From positions 1 to 64,000 of the forward strand of contig SPJV01000104.1 of assembly GCA_006844765.1 (NCBI GenBank): a stretch of DNA of 64,000 bases, given 5' to 3'. Below the pieces are notes generated by a model. The model was not told the DNA's origin and searched no databases. It saw only the letters and a list, made by a program, of their open reading frames with translations. Of this stretch, positions 34,975-44,117 are shown one piece after another. The first letter of the stretch is position 1. Each line of letters opens with the position of its first letter. Position numbers and translations under genes: made by a program. Origin of the DNA: Alphaproteobacteria bacterium. Its GTDB lineage: Bacteria > Pseudomonadota > Alphaproteobacteria > UBA8366 > Aestuariispiraceae.

Positions 34975-35904
34975 ATGACCAATATGCAACCAAGTGCTGG
35001 CCCCGCCTTTAACCTCGAATTCGAGCCGCGCTACACAGAAGCGGTGCAGGTGACGCCGCTCATTCGTCGGATCGTGGCGCAGAACCCAAGTCGATTTACC
35101 TTTCACGGTACAGGGACCTATATCATTGGCGGGCCGGAAGGCGCGGCTGTGATCGATCCGGGCCCGCCGATGCGCGATCACATTGATGCGTTATTGAAGG
35201 CGCTGGATGGCTGGCAGGTGTCAGCAATTTTGGTCACCCACACGCATCTGGATCATTCCCCGGCTGCCCGCCCGTTGCAGGAAGCGACTGGCGCGCCGAC
35301 TTATGGGTTTGGGCCGCATGCCGGCGGGACAGCCAATGCGGATGCGGTTGAAGAAGGGGCTGATTGGCGGTTTTCCCCCGATCATGTTCTGAAAGATGGT
35401 GATGTAATCGAAGGTCCGGGTTGGACTTTTGAGGCGGTCCATACGCCGGGCCATACCTCTAATCATCTGTGCTTCGCTTTGGCGGAAGAGCAGGCGCTTT
35501 TCAGCGGCGATCATGTCATGGGATGGTCGACCAGCATTGTCTCTCCGCCCGATGGCGATATGGCTGCCTATCTGGGATCGCTGAAAAAGCTTCTAGATCG
35601 TCTGGAGACGGTCTACTATCCCACCCATGGCGCTCCTATCCAGGATCCCAAACCCTTTGTCGCCAGTTTCATCCGGCATCGCGAAGCGCGGGAGGATCAG
35701 ATTCTGGCCGCAATTGCGGGTGGGGCAGAACAGGTAACGGAGATGGTCGAGCTTATGTATCATGATGTACCACGCTCCCTTTATCCGGCTGCCGCGCGCT
35801 CTGTCCTTGCGCATCTGGTAAAATTAACGGCTGAAGGGCGGGTTACCGCAGATGACGATAATACGCGCTATAAATTGGCCTCCAACGGTGCGGAGAGGAA
35901 ATGA
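34975..35904 (+). CDS. MBL-fold metallo-hydrolase (LACTB2-like)
   Basis: 309 residues. The metallo-beta-lactamase core carries THTHLDHSPAA (HxHxDH), HTPGHTSNHLC and FSGDHVMGW, and residues about 240-300 form the winged-helix domain (BLACT_WH) typical of LACTB2-like hydrolases. Zinc-dependent hydrolysis of a thioester or phosphodiester bond is expected; the substrate is unknown. The stop overlaps the start of the Crp/Fnr regulator gene as ATGA. Confidence 0.93.
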   Translation: MTNMQPSAGPAFNLEFEPRYTEAVQVTPLIRRIVAQNPSRFTFHGTGTYIIGGPEGAAVIDPGPPMRDHIDALLKALDGWQVSAILVTHTHLDHSPAARPLQEATGAPTYGFGPHAGGTANADAVEEGADWRFSPDHVLKDGDVIEGPGWTFEAVHTPGHTSNHLCFALAEEQALFSGDHVMGWSTSIVSPPDGDMAAYLGSLKKLLDRLETVYYPTHGAPIQDPKPFVASFIRHREAREDQILAAIAGGAEQVTEMVELMYHDVPRSLYPAAARSVLAHLVKLTAEGRVTADDDNTRYKLASNGAERK

Positions 35905-36581
35905 TCCCAGCTGATCGCCTTCGTCGTATAGCCGCCTGGTCACGTGATCTGGAGCCCGATAGTTTCGAGCGCGCCTGCGCTGGATGTTGGGAGCGGGACT
36001 ATCCGGGCGGCGTTACCATTTGTTCAATGGGAGAACCTTTCGAGCTTTGGTCGGGCGTGAGTTCCGGCTTGATCAAGATGCGCACACTTTCTATGGGCGG
36101 CAAGGAAATGGCGCTCAGCAGCGTCCATGCCGGCGGCTGGTTTGGTGAGGGATCCGTCCTGAAGGATGAGCTTCGGCGCTATGACATCGTCACGCTGCGC
36201 CCAACCGTTCTTGCCTTTATGGACCGCAAGACCTTCATGTGGCTGCATGACAATAGTCTGCCCTTCTCCCGTTTCCTGGTCCAGCAGTTGAATGAGCGGC
36301 TCGGGATTTTCATCGCGATGTTGGAAAATGAACGCATGCTGGATGCTACCGGGCGGGTGGCGCGGGTGCTGGCATTGATGCTGAACCCAATCCTTTATCC
36401 GGATGCGAATAATAAATTAGACCTTACACAAGAAGAAATTGGGTTGATTGCCGGGGTATCGCGCCCCACGGCCAATCAGGCCCTGAAGACCCTGCAAGCC
36501 GCGGGAATGCTGACTTTGGAGTATGGCGGGATCGCGGTTTTGGATATGGAAAAGCTGCGTGCCTATGGCGGTGAGACCTGA
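35901..36581 (+). CDS. Crp/Fnr-family transcriptional regulator
   Basis: 226 residues: an N-terminal cyclic-nucleotide-binding-type beta barrel (SSGLIKMRTLSMGGKEMALS), a dimer helix around LVQQLNERLGIFIAML and a C-terminal Crp-type winged helix with LTQEEIGLIAGVSRPTANQA. There is no N-terminal cysteine cluster as in Fnr, although C26 and C29 (CAGCW) could be noted. It is coupled to the MBL-fold gene and lies 280 bp upstream of the ligase/ABC unit that it might regulate. Confidence 0.92.
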   Translation: MIPADRLRRIAAWSRDLEPDSFERACAGCWERDYPGGVTICSMGEPFELWSGVSSGLIKMRTLSMGGKEMALSSVHAGGWFGEGSVLKDELRRYDIVTLRPTVLAFMDRKTFMWLHDNSLPFSRFLVQQLNERLGIFIAMLENERMLDATGRVARVLALMLNPILYPDANNKLDLTQEEIGLIAGVSRPTANQALKTLQAAGMLTLEYGGIAVLDMEKLRAYGGET

Positions 36582-36606
36582 GATTTTCGGTCAGTAAACA
36601 CAATAA

Positions 36607-36623
36607 TTGACCAGACGGTCGAT
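36607..36623. promoter_or_regulatory. Dyad TTGACC-N4-GGTCGAT upstream of the ligase/ABC unit
   Basis: GACC and GGTC arms at 36609-36620 with flanking TT and AT bases form a TetR-operator-like dyad about 240 bp before the fadD-like start, right after the Crp/Fnr gene. No TetR gene is in the window, so its protein partner is unknown. Confidence 0.35.
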
Positions 36624-36861
36624 AAATTTTTCCCAACTGTTGGCTGGATGACAGTATGATGACGATGCGGCTGAAATAGTTCACGCCGTGGCAGCGGTCC
36701 ATTTGGCAATTTGCTTTATCAGCACCTTGCTTTTTAGGACCAGAAGCCTCGATAGTATCGTATGGATCAACGCTGGCCGAAAACGAGCTGGCGCCAAAAG
36801 AAAAAAGTTAGGCGAAATCCGGGATCAAAATAACTCGGTCGCCCAGGGAGGAAATTGGGTC

Positions 36862-38850
36862 ATGTCGGAGCCGACGGCAGCGTCGAGTCTGCCTGATATT
36901 GTCACGTACAACACGTTCCCAAAGCTGCTGCGTCATAACGCAGAGCGTCTGCGTGGCCGTCCTGCGAGCCGTGAAAAGAATTACGGCATCTGGCAGTCCT
37001 GCACTTGGGACGAGGTGTATGAAGAGGTCTGGAACTACGCCGCCGGCCTGATGGATCTCGGTCTGGCGCGGGGGGATAAGGTCGCAATTGTCGGCGATAA
37101 CCGGCCCCGGCTCTATTGGACGATGGTTGCCGCGCAAGCTGCCGGTGCCGTCCCGGTTCCGGTCTACCAGGACTCTGTTGCTGAAGAGATGCATTTTGTC
37201 CTTGAGCACGCGGAAATCCGGTTCGCTGTGGCGGAAGACCAGGAGCAGGTCGACAAGCTGATTTCGATCAAGGATCGCCTGCCAAGCCTTGAAACGATCA
37301 TCTTCGATGAAACACGGGGCTTACGGGATTACACCCACGACTTCCTACATAGTTATGATTCGGTGATTGAGCGCGGGCGTGCCTTCAATGGACGTGAGCC
37401 GGGTCGGATTGATGCGGAAGTCGAAAAGGGGGGTAAGGACGACACCTCTGTCATGGTCTATACCTCCGGGACGACCGGGCAGCCGAAGGGGGTTGTTCTA
37501 AGCTTCGAAAACATCATTCGCACCTCCCGAAACGCCTGCGAGCGGGAAGGCCTGCTGCCGACCGATGAGGCGATGGCCTATCTGCCGATGGCCTGGATTG
37601 GCGATCACATCTTCTCCATGGGGCAGTGCTATGTCGCTGGCTTCTGTGTTTCCTGTCCGGAAAGCTCTGAGACAGTCCTGACCGATTTGCGCGAGCTCGG
37701 GCCGAGTTATTTCTTTGCGCCGCCGCGGATATTCGAAAACATCCTGACGACGGTCATGATCCGGATGGAAGATGCCGGAAGGCTGAAGCGCAAGATGTTC
37801 AGCTATTTCATGGATCACGCGAAAAGGGTTGGCGTCGATATCCTGGATGGTCGCCCGGTCTCTGCCGGGGACAAGCTTCTTTATGGCCTGGGTGAGCTTT
37901 TCGTCTATGGACCGCTTAAGAATGTCCTGGGTCTCAGTCGCGTGCGGATTGGCTATACCGCTGGGGAGGCAATCGGGCCGGATATCTTCCAGTTCTATCG
38001 CTCAATCGGGGTCAATCTGAAGCAACTTTATGGCTCTACCGAAGCCGCTGTCTTTGTCACCATTCAGCCGAATTCCGAGATATTCGCGGATACGGTCGGG
38101 ACGCCCGCGCCGGAGGTTGAGATTGATATCGCAGAAAGTGGTGAGGTTCTTTTTCGCAGTCCTGGCGTTTTTGTTGAATACTTCAAGAATCCGGAAGCAA
38201 CCAAGGAAACAAAAACTGCGGATGGCTGGGTTCATACCGGGGATGCGGGCTTCATTGACGAGCGCGGGCATCTGAAGATCATCGACCGGGCAAAAGATGT
38301 CGGACGACTGAACGACGGATCGCTCTTCGCGCCCAAATACATTGAAAACAAGCTGAAATTCTTCCCGAATATCAAGGAAGCTGTCGCGTTCGGTCATGAT
38401 CAGGACTATTGCGCGGCCTTCGTGAATATCGATCTGGAAGCGGTTGGCAGCTGGGCGGAGCGGAATGGCATCGCCTATGCGTCCTATCAGGAACTGGCCG
38501 CCCATCCACAGGTCTATGAGATGATCCAGGGTGCGGTTGATCAGGTGAACCAGGATCTATCCAGCGAAGAACGCGTGGCGGGGTCTCAAATCAAGCGCTT
38601 CTTATTGCTGCCCAAGATGCTGGACGCGGATGACGGCGAATTGACTCGTACATCGAAAGTCCGCCGCGGCTTTATTGCGGAGAAATATGAGCCGTTGATT
38701 ACTGCGCTTTATGATGAAAGCGCCAAGGCCGGCAAGATCGAAAGCGAAATCACCTTCGAGGATGGCCGGAAGGGCCGACTTGATGCGACTGTCGACATCC
38801 GTGAGGCGAAAATCATTTCGATTTCTCCTCAGGCTGCGGCGGCTGAGTGA
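36862..38850 (+). CDS. AMP-forming long-chain acyl-CoA synthetase-type ligase
   Basis: 662-residue ANL enzyme that activates a carboxylic acid to its CoA thioester through an acyl-adenylate. The P-loop is MVYTSGTTGQPKGVVLSFEN; later blocks include YGSTEAAVFVTIQP and the adenylate/hinge region GWVHTGDAGFIDERGHLKII followed by DRAKDVGRL. ATG 36862 has a strong GGGAGGAAA site; the frame is open 58 codons further back. It is the first gene of a unit with an ABC importer, so its acid substrate probably enters through that transporter. Confidence 0.93.
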   Translation: MSEPTAASSLPDIVTYNTFPKLLRHNAERLRGRPASREKNYGIWQSCTWDEVYEEVWNYAAGLMDLGLARGDKVAIVGDNRPRLYWTMVAAQAAGAVPVPVYQDSVAEEMHFVLEHAEIRFAVAEDQEQVDKLISIKDRLPSLETIIFDETRGLRDYTHDFLHSYDSVIERGRAFNGREPGRIDAEVEKGGKDDTSVMVYTSGTTGQPKGVVLSFENIIRTSRNACEREGLLPTDEAMAYLPMAWIGDHIFSMGQCYVAGFCVSCPESSETVLTDLRELGPSYFFAPPRIFENILTTVMIRMEDAGRLKRKMFSYFMDHAKRVGVDILDGRPVSAGDKLLYGLGELFVYGPLKNVLGLSRVRIGYTAGEAIGPDIFQFYRSIGVNLKQLYGSTEAAVFVTIQPNSEIFADTVGTPAPEVEIDIAESGEVLFRSPGVFVEYFKNPEATKETKTADGWVHTGDAGFIDERGHLKIIDRAKDVGRLNDGSLFAPKYIENKLKFFPNIKEAVAFGHDQDYCAAFVNIDLEAVGSWAERNGIAYASYQELAAHPQVYEMIQGAVDQVNQDLSSEERVAGSQIKRFLLLPKMLDADDGELTRTSKVRRGFIAEKYEPLITALYDESAKAGKIESEITFEDGRKGRLDATVDIREAKIISISPQAAAAE

Positions 38851-38878
38851 CCGGTAGCGTGGAAAGGGTCAGAAGCTC

Positions 38879-39727
38879 GTGAACGATACGGTGAGTAATA
38901 ACGATCAAATGGCTGCCGGTGCCCCGGCGGTCGATCCGACTGCCGGGGGGCGGATTGGTGATGTGATCCTGCGCGTCAACGAAATCTCGCTGAGTTTCGG
39001 GGGCGTGAAGGCGATCAATGATGTCAGCTTCGACATCAAGAAGGGGGAAGTTCGCTCTATCATCGGTCCCAATGGCGCTGGTAAATCCTCGATGCTCAAT
39101 TGCATCAACGGTTTCTATCAGCCCCAGGTCGGCCATATCTGGTATGACGGTGTAGACTACACACCGATGCGCCCGCATCTGGCTGCCGAAAATGGTATCG
39201 CGCGGACCTTTCAGAACATTGCGCTCTTCAAGGGTATGTCGACGCTCGACAACATCATGACCGGGCGCATTCTGAAGCAGAAGGCAAGCTTGTTGGAGCA
39301 GGCCCTCTATATCGGTCGGGGCAAGAGCGAGGAACTGGAGCATCGGGCATTCGTTGAGGATATCATCGACTTCCTGGAAATTCAGGCGATCCGCCGGACA
39401 CCGGTCGGGCGGCTTCCCTATGGGCTGCAAAAGCGCGTCGAACTGGGCCGGGCCCTGGCCGCTGAGCCGACCTTGCTGCTGCTTGATGAGCCGATGGCCG
39501 GGATGAACCTCGAAGAAAAAGAGGATATGTCCCGCTATATCATTGATGTGAATGAACAATATGGCACCACCATCGCCCTTATCGAACATGATATGGGCGT
39601 TGTGATGGACCTCTCCGACCGGGTCGTTGTTCTCGACCACGGCAGTAAGCTCGCTGACGGGACACCGGATGAGGTGAGCGCCAACCAGAATGTGATCGAC
39701 GCCTATCTTGGCGTCGCGCACGAATAG
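38879..39727 (+). CDS. ABC transporter ATP-binding protein (LivG-like)
   Basis: 282 residues. Walker A IGPNGAGKSSMLNCINGFY, signature-like LPYGLQKRVELGRALAA and Walker B LLLLDEPMAGMN are present; the C-terminal DGTPDEVSANQNVIDAYLG end is typical of LivG. One of two ATPases of a branched-chain-amino-acid-type (HAAT) importer. The GTG start at 38879 has GGAAAGGG upstream; 28 bp separate it from the ligase gene. Confidence 0.94.
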   Translation: MNDTVSNNDQMAAGAPAVDPTAGGRIGDVILRVNEISLSFGGVKAINDVSFDIKKGEVRSIIGPNGAGKSSMLNCINGFYQPQVGHIWYDGVDYTPMRPHLAAENGIARTFQNIALFKGMSTLDNIMTGRILKQKASLLEQALYIGRGKSEELEHRAFVEDIIDFLEIQAIRRTPVGRLPYGLQKRVELGRALAAEPTLLLLDEPMAGMNLEEKEDMSRYIIDVNEQYGTTIALIEHDMGVVMDLSDRVVVLDHGSKLADGTPDEVSANQNVIDAYLGVAHE

Positions 39728-39736
39728 GAGGGGACC

Positions 39737-40693
39737 ATGGAAATCCTTCACGGCATCTTCATCGATCCTTTCATCACGATGTATGAGCTTCCGGATCTGT
39801 TGGTACAGGTTCTCTGGGAAGGCTTCGTGGCGGGGACGCTATATTCGCTGATTGCCCTCGGCTTCGTGCTGATCTTCAAAGCCTCCGGCGTGTTTAATTT
39901 CGCCCAAGGCATCATTGTTGTTTTCGGTGCCTTGTCGCTGGTCGGCCTTCACTCGCTGGGAATCCCGGCTTTCGTGGCCTTGTTCCTCTGTATCGGGATC
40001 ATGTTCGCACTGGCCTGGCTGGTCGAATTCACGGTCCTGCGGCGTCTGGTCAACCAGGATCCGATCATCCTGTTCATGGCGACGATTGGTTTGAACTACT
40101 TTCTGATCGGCTTTGGCGAAGGGGTTTTTGGCGGGGAGCCGAAAACGATGATCACGGCAGAACTTGGTTTGCCGACCGGGGCGTTTGATTTTGATATCCT
40201 CGGGGGTCTGGTCTCGCTACAGCAGATCGATATCACGGCGGCTGTTACCGCCGGGGTGATGGTTGGCGGGCTTGCGGTCTTCTTCAACAAAACCCGGATC
40301 GGCCGTGGCTTGCGCGCTGTGGCGGATGACCATCAGGCGGCACAGTCGGTTGGAATCTCCCTCAACCATATTTGGATTGTCGTCTGGTTCGCGGCCGGCA
40401 TCGTCGCGCTGGCGACCGGTGTCATGTGGGGGGCGCGATCCGATGTCAGCTTCGCACTGTCGATTGTTGCCTTGAAGGCCCTGCCGGTTTTGATCTTGGG
40501 CGGATTCACCTCGATTTCAGGGGCCATTGTCGGTGGGTTGATTATCGGTATTTCCGAGAAGATGGCCGAATTTTACTGGGGCCCTCTGGTTGGCGGCAGT
40601 ATCGAAAGCTGGTTCCCTTACTTCCTTGCCCTGCTGTTCCTGTGGTTCCGGCCACAGGGTCTGTTCGGCGAGAAGATTATCGAACGCGTCTAG
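39737..40693 (+). CDS. ABC transporter permease (LivH-like)
   Basis: 318-residue inner-membrane permease of the HAAT family with about eight helices. Typical blocks are AGTLYSLIALGFVLIFKASG, VFNFAQGIIVVFGA near the N-terminus and GFTSISGAIVGGLIIGI near the C-terminus. Starts 9 bp after the LivG-like gene with AGGAGGGG as ribosome binding site. Confidence 0.95.
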   Translation: MEILHGIFIDPFITMYELPDLLVQVLWEGFVAGTLYSLIALGFVLIFKASGVFNFAQGIIVVFGALSLVGLHSLGIPAFVALFLCIGIMFALAWLVEFTVLRRLVNQDPIILFMATIGLNYFLIGFGEGVFGGEPKTMITAELGLPTGAFDFDILGGLVSLQQIDITAAVTAGVMVGGLAVFFNKTRIGRGLRAVADDHQAAQSVGISLNHIWIVVWFAAGIVALATGVMWGARSDVSFALSIVALKALPVLILGGFTSISGAIVGGLIIGISEKMAEFYWGPLVGGSIESWFPYFLALLFLWFRPQGLFGEKIIERV

Positions 40694-40717
40694 CACGGGC
40701 GGATAGGAACGAAGATT

Positions 40718-41794
40718 ATGCTTTATCGTGAAACCGGACAGTTTAAGACGACCTATCTAGCCGATATGGCGATCTTCCCGATTCGCCAAGACTATTTCCT
40801 GATGATCGGTATTCTCTTGTTCGCCTATGTCATCGCGCCACTGGTGATGAATGACTTCTGGCTGAACTCGATCATGATCCCGACCATGATTTTCGCCTTG
40901 GCGGCCATAGGGCTGAACATTCTGACCGGCTATACGGGTCAGCTGTCGCTCGGTCATGGCGGGTTTATGGGGGTTGGGGCTTATGCTTGCTACAAGCTGA
41001 CGTCCTATTTCCCGGATGTGAATATCATCATTCACATTTTCCTGTCCGGCTTCTTTGCAGCGGCGGTTGGGTTTGTCTTCGGCCTGCCGTCCTTGCGGAT
41101 TAAGGGCTTCTATTTGGCCGTGGCGACCCTGGCGTCTCAGTTCTTTCTGGAATGGGCCTTTGGACGGATCGCTTGGCTGTATAACTACAATGATTCCGGC
41201 GCCATTGAGGTGTCCAGCCGGACACTCTTCGATATCCCGATTGCCGGAGCCAGTGCGGAACCTGTGACACGGTATTTCGTCGTGTTGGCCATCGTGACCT
41301 TTTTGACCTGGATTGCGCTCAATTTGGTGCGGGGGCGGTTTGGGCGCTGCTGGATGGCGGTGCGTGACATGGATATCGCTGCAGAGCTGATTGGTATCAA
41401 GCTGTTGCCGACCAAACTGCTCGCCTTCTCGGTTTCGTCCTACTATGCCGGTGTTGCCGGGGCCCTGATGGTCTTCATGTGGCTGGGTGCGGCAGAGGTT
41501 GAAAGCTTCGACATCAACCATTCCTTCCTGATCCTGTTCATGGTCATCATCGGCGGCTTGGGAAGTATTCTCGGATCATTCCTGGGCGCGATTTTCATCT
41601 GGAATCTGCCGGTGTTGCTGCGCGCCATTCCAGATATGATCGGCGTCAATATTGGCGCGGCGACCGTCGAACACATGACTTTCATGGTTACCGGGGCCCT
41701 GATCATCTTCTTCCTGATTGTTGAGCCGCATGGTTTTGCACGGCTATGGCAGATCACGAAGGAGAAGCTCAGGCTCTGGCCGTTCCCCTATTAG
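40718..41794 (+). CDS. ABC transporter permease (LivM-like)
   Basis: 358 residues with about ten membrane helices. LivM landmarks: IGLNILTGYTGQLSLGHGGF, GFVFGLPSLRIKGFYLAVAT and MVIIGGLGSILGSFLGAIF. Pairs with the LivH-like permease to form the translocation pore. An inverted repeat begins at the base after its stop codon. Confidence 0.95.
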   Translation: MLYRETGQFKTTYLADMAIFPIRQDYFLMIGILLFAYVIAPLVMNDFWLNSIMIPTMIFALAAIGLNILTGYTGQLSLGHGGFMGVGAYACYKLTSYFPDVNIIIHIFLSGFFAAAVGFVFGLPSLRIKGFYLAVATLASQFFLEWAFGRIAWLYNYNDSGAIEVSSRTLFDIPIAGASAEPVTRYFVVLAIVTFLTWIALNLVRGRFGRCWMAVRDMDIAAELIGIKLLPTKLLAFSVSSYYAGVAGALMVFMWLGAAEVESFDINHSFLILFMVIIGGLGSILGSFLGAIFIWNLPVLLRAIPDMIGVNIGAATVEHMTFMVTGALIIFFLIVEPHGFARLWQITKEKLRLWPFPY

Positions 41795-41837
41795 CGCGTG
41801 CCCGGGGAATGCGCCGCCACGAAACCCGTGGCACGCG
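41795..41837. promoter_or_regulatory. Intercistronic stem-loop between permease and binding-protein genes
   Basis: CGCGTGCC at 41795-41802 pairs perfectly with GGCACGCG at 41830-41837, and CCACG/CGTGG can pair within. It sits between the livM stop and the binding-protein gene. Stem-loops at this place often stabilise or separate mRNA so that the binding protein is made in excess; there is no T-tract. Confidence 0.55.
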
Positions 41838-41893
41838 AGAGTATCAGTTCGGAAACTTGGCTTAATACAAGTAGAACAGTGGAGGAAAGCAAT

Positions 41894-43201
41894 ATGCTTA
41901 TGAAGAAATTAGCTTTAGGCGCCGGGGTTGCGGCGCTGGTGGGGGCTTCCGTTCTCGCTGATACGCAACCGGTTCAAGCGGAAGACAGTCTTTATATCCC
42001 GCTGACGACCTATCGTACCGGGCCTTTTGCCGGTAGCGGTACGCCGATCGCCAATGGTCTGCACGACTATTTCACCATGCTGAATGAGCGCGATGGCGGC
42101 ATCGGCGGCGTGAAGCTAGACGTCGAGGAATGCGAGACCGGCTATAACGCCCAGAAAGGTGTTGAGTGCTATGAAGGAACCAAGGGTAAAGGCGCACTTG
42201 TCTATAACCCCTATTCCACCGGCATCACGCTGCAGCTGATTCCGAAGGCGCCGGTTGACCAAATTCCGATTCTGTCGATGGGCTATGGTCTGTCTGCTAC
42301 AGCGGTTGGTGAGAAGTTCCCCTGGACCTTCAACGTCCCGGCGACCTACTGGAGCCAACTGTCCGCCATTATCAAGCACATCGATACCGAAGATGGCGTT
42401 AAGGGCAAGAAAATCGGCTACATCTATCTGGATGTTGGTTATGGCCGGGAGCCGATTCCGCTGCTTGACGAGCTTGCCGCCGAAATGGGCTTTGAAGTCG
42501 TGAAGATTCCGGTTGGCGTTAAGGAAATGCAGAACCAGTCTTCGCATTGGCTGCAGGTTCGTAAAGAGCGTCCGGATTGGATGATCATGTGGGGCTGGGG
42601 CGCTATGAACCCGACCGCGATCAAGGAAGCGGTTAAGGTTCGCTTCCCAATGGACAAATTCGTTGGTGTTTGGTGGTCCGGTGGGAATGTTGATCTTCGT
42701 CCGGCGGGCGCTTCCGCCAAGGGCTACAAGTCAACGAACTTCCATGGTACCGGCACAGGCTTCAAGGCGATCCAAGATATCATGGAACATGTTGTTTCCA
42801 AAGGAAAAAGCCAGGCCGATCCTGAAAATGTCGGCGACAACTACTATAACCGCGGTGTCATGAATGCGGTCATCGTTGCTGAAGCCATTCGGACGGCACA
42901 GAAGATCACGGGTAAGAGCGTCATTACCGGCGCGGATATGCGTGAGGGTCTGGAGCATTTGGATCTGACCGAAGCGCGGATTGCTGAGCTTGGCCTGTCC
43001 GGCTTTGCCAATCCCATGAAAGTCACCTGCGAGGATCATGCCGGGGCACACCCGATCTATATCCAGCAGTGGGATGGTGCCGGTTGGCACAAAGCATCCG
43101 ATTGGATCACCCCGATGGTCGACAAGGTTCGCCCGAAGCTTGAAAAAGCTGCGGAAGACTGGGTTGCCGACAAGCCGGATTGGCAAATGGGCAGCTGCTG
43201 A
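41894..43201 (+). CDS. Periplasmic substrate-binding protein of the HAAT transporter (LivK-like)
   Basis: 435 residues from ATG 41894, with a signal peptide (MKKLALGAGVAALVGASVLA, cleavage after VQAE). The mature protein has the Peripla_BP_6 fold: PLTTYRTGPFAGSGTPIANG, ECETGYNAQKGVECYEG and DWMIMWGWGAMNPTAIKEA. Larger than LivK and akin to binding proteins for aromatic or aliphatic acids. GGAGGAAAG precedes the start. The ligand is inferred to be the acid activated by the flanking ligases. Confidence 0.93.
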   Translation: MLMKKLALGAGVAALVGASVLADTQPVQAEDSLYIPLTTYRTGPFAGSGTPIANGLHDYFTMLNERDGGIGGVKLDVEECETGYNAQKGVECYEGTKGKGALVYNPYSTGITLQLIPKAPVDQIPILSMGYGLSATAVGEKFPWTFNVPATYWSQLSAIIKHIDTEDGVKGKKIGYIYLDVGYGREPIPLLDELAAEMGFEVVKIPVGVKEMQNQSSHWLQVRKERPDWMIMWGWGAMNPTAIKEAVKVRFPMDKFVGVWWSGGNVDLRPAGASAKGYKSTNFHGTGTGFKAIQDIMEHVVSKGKSQADPENVGDNYYNRGVMNAVIVAEAIRTAQKITGKSVITGADMREGLEHLDLTEARIAELGLSGFANPMKVTCEDHAGAHPIYIQQWDGAGWHKASDWITPMVDKVRPKLEKAAEDWVADKPDWQMGSC

Positions 43202-43243
43202 TCCTTTGGATCGGTTAGCCTAGCAGAAAGGAGACCCCGTCCC

Positions 43244-44098
43244 GTGAGCGCGGAAACCCTTCAATCGAACGCTGCGGCGGATGCGGCCCCGGGTCAGACC
43301 CGGGAGCCCGTCCTCCAGGTGAACAATATCGAGGTCATTTACGACCACGTCATTCTCGTCTTGAAGGGCGTCTCGTTCGAGGTTCCCAAGGAGGGCATTG
43401 TTGCTCTCCTGGGCGCCAACGGGGCGGGGAAATCCACGACCCTGAAATCGATCTCCAATCTGCTTCGTGCAGAACGGGGGGAGATTACCAAGGGCACCAT
43501 TCATATGAATGGGAAATTGACCAATGACTTGACCGCCAATGACATGGTGAAACTCGGCTGTGTGCAGGTCATGGAAGGTCGCCATTGTTTTGAACATTTG
43601 ACGATCGAAGAAAACCTTCTGACCGGTGCTTATACCCGTGGTTCTTCCAGAGCAGTGAAGGACGATCTGGAGATGGTCTATGACTATTTCCCCCGTCTGA
43701 AAGAGCGGTATAAGAGCCTTGCCGGTTACACTTCCGGTGGGGAACAGCAGATGTGCGCGATCGGTCGTGCGCTGATGGCCCGCCCGTCGATCATTTTGCT
43801 GGATGAACCCTCCATGGGTTTGGCACCGCAATTGGTCGAACAGATTTTCGAGATCGTGAAGAAGCTCAATCAAGAGCAAAAGGTCACGATCCTGCTTGCT
43901 GAACAGAACACAAATGTGGCGCTGCGCTACGCAGATTACGGCTACATTCTTGAAAACGGCCGGGTGGTCCTGGATGGGACCGCAGAAGCCTTGCGGGAAA
44001 ATGAGGATGTGAAGGAATTCTATCTTGGCCTTTCCTCAGAAGGCCGGAAGAATTTCCGTGAAGTGAAGCATTACAAACGCCGCAAACGCTGGCTCTAA
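43244..44098 (+). CDS. ABC transporter ATP-binding protein (LivF-like)
   Basis: 284 residues. Walker A LLGANGAGKSTTLKSISNLL, signature YTSGGEQQMCAIGRALMA and Walker B IILLDEPSMGLAPQL match LivF. A C-terminal extension rich in basic residues (KNFREVKHYKRRKRWL) is longer than in E. coli LivF. GTG start at 43244 with AAAGGAGA upstream, 42 bp after the binding-protein gene. Confidence 0.94.
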   Translation: MSAETLQSNAAADAAPGQTREPVLQVNNIEVIYDHVILVLKGVSFEVPKEGIVALLGANGAGKSTTLKSISNLLRAERGEITKGTIHMNGKLTNDLTANDMVKLGCVQVMEGRHCFEHLTIEENLLTGAYTRGSSRAVKDDLEMVYDYFPRLKERYKSLAGYTSGGEQQMCAIGRALMARPSIILLDEPSMGLAPQLVEQIFEIVKKLNQEQKVTILLAEQNTNVALRYADYGYILENGRVVLDGTAEALRENEDVKEFYLGLSSEGRKNFREVKHYKRRKRWL

Positions 44099-44117
44099 AT
44101 CTATCAAAGGGACGACA

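Noticed and set aside
38813..39751. 312-codon minus-strand reading frame
   Set aside because: Mirror of the LivG-like ATPase gene with Walker motifs on the plus strand.
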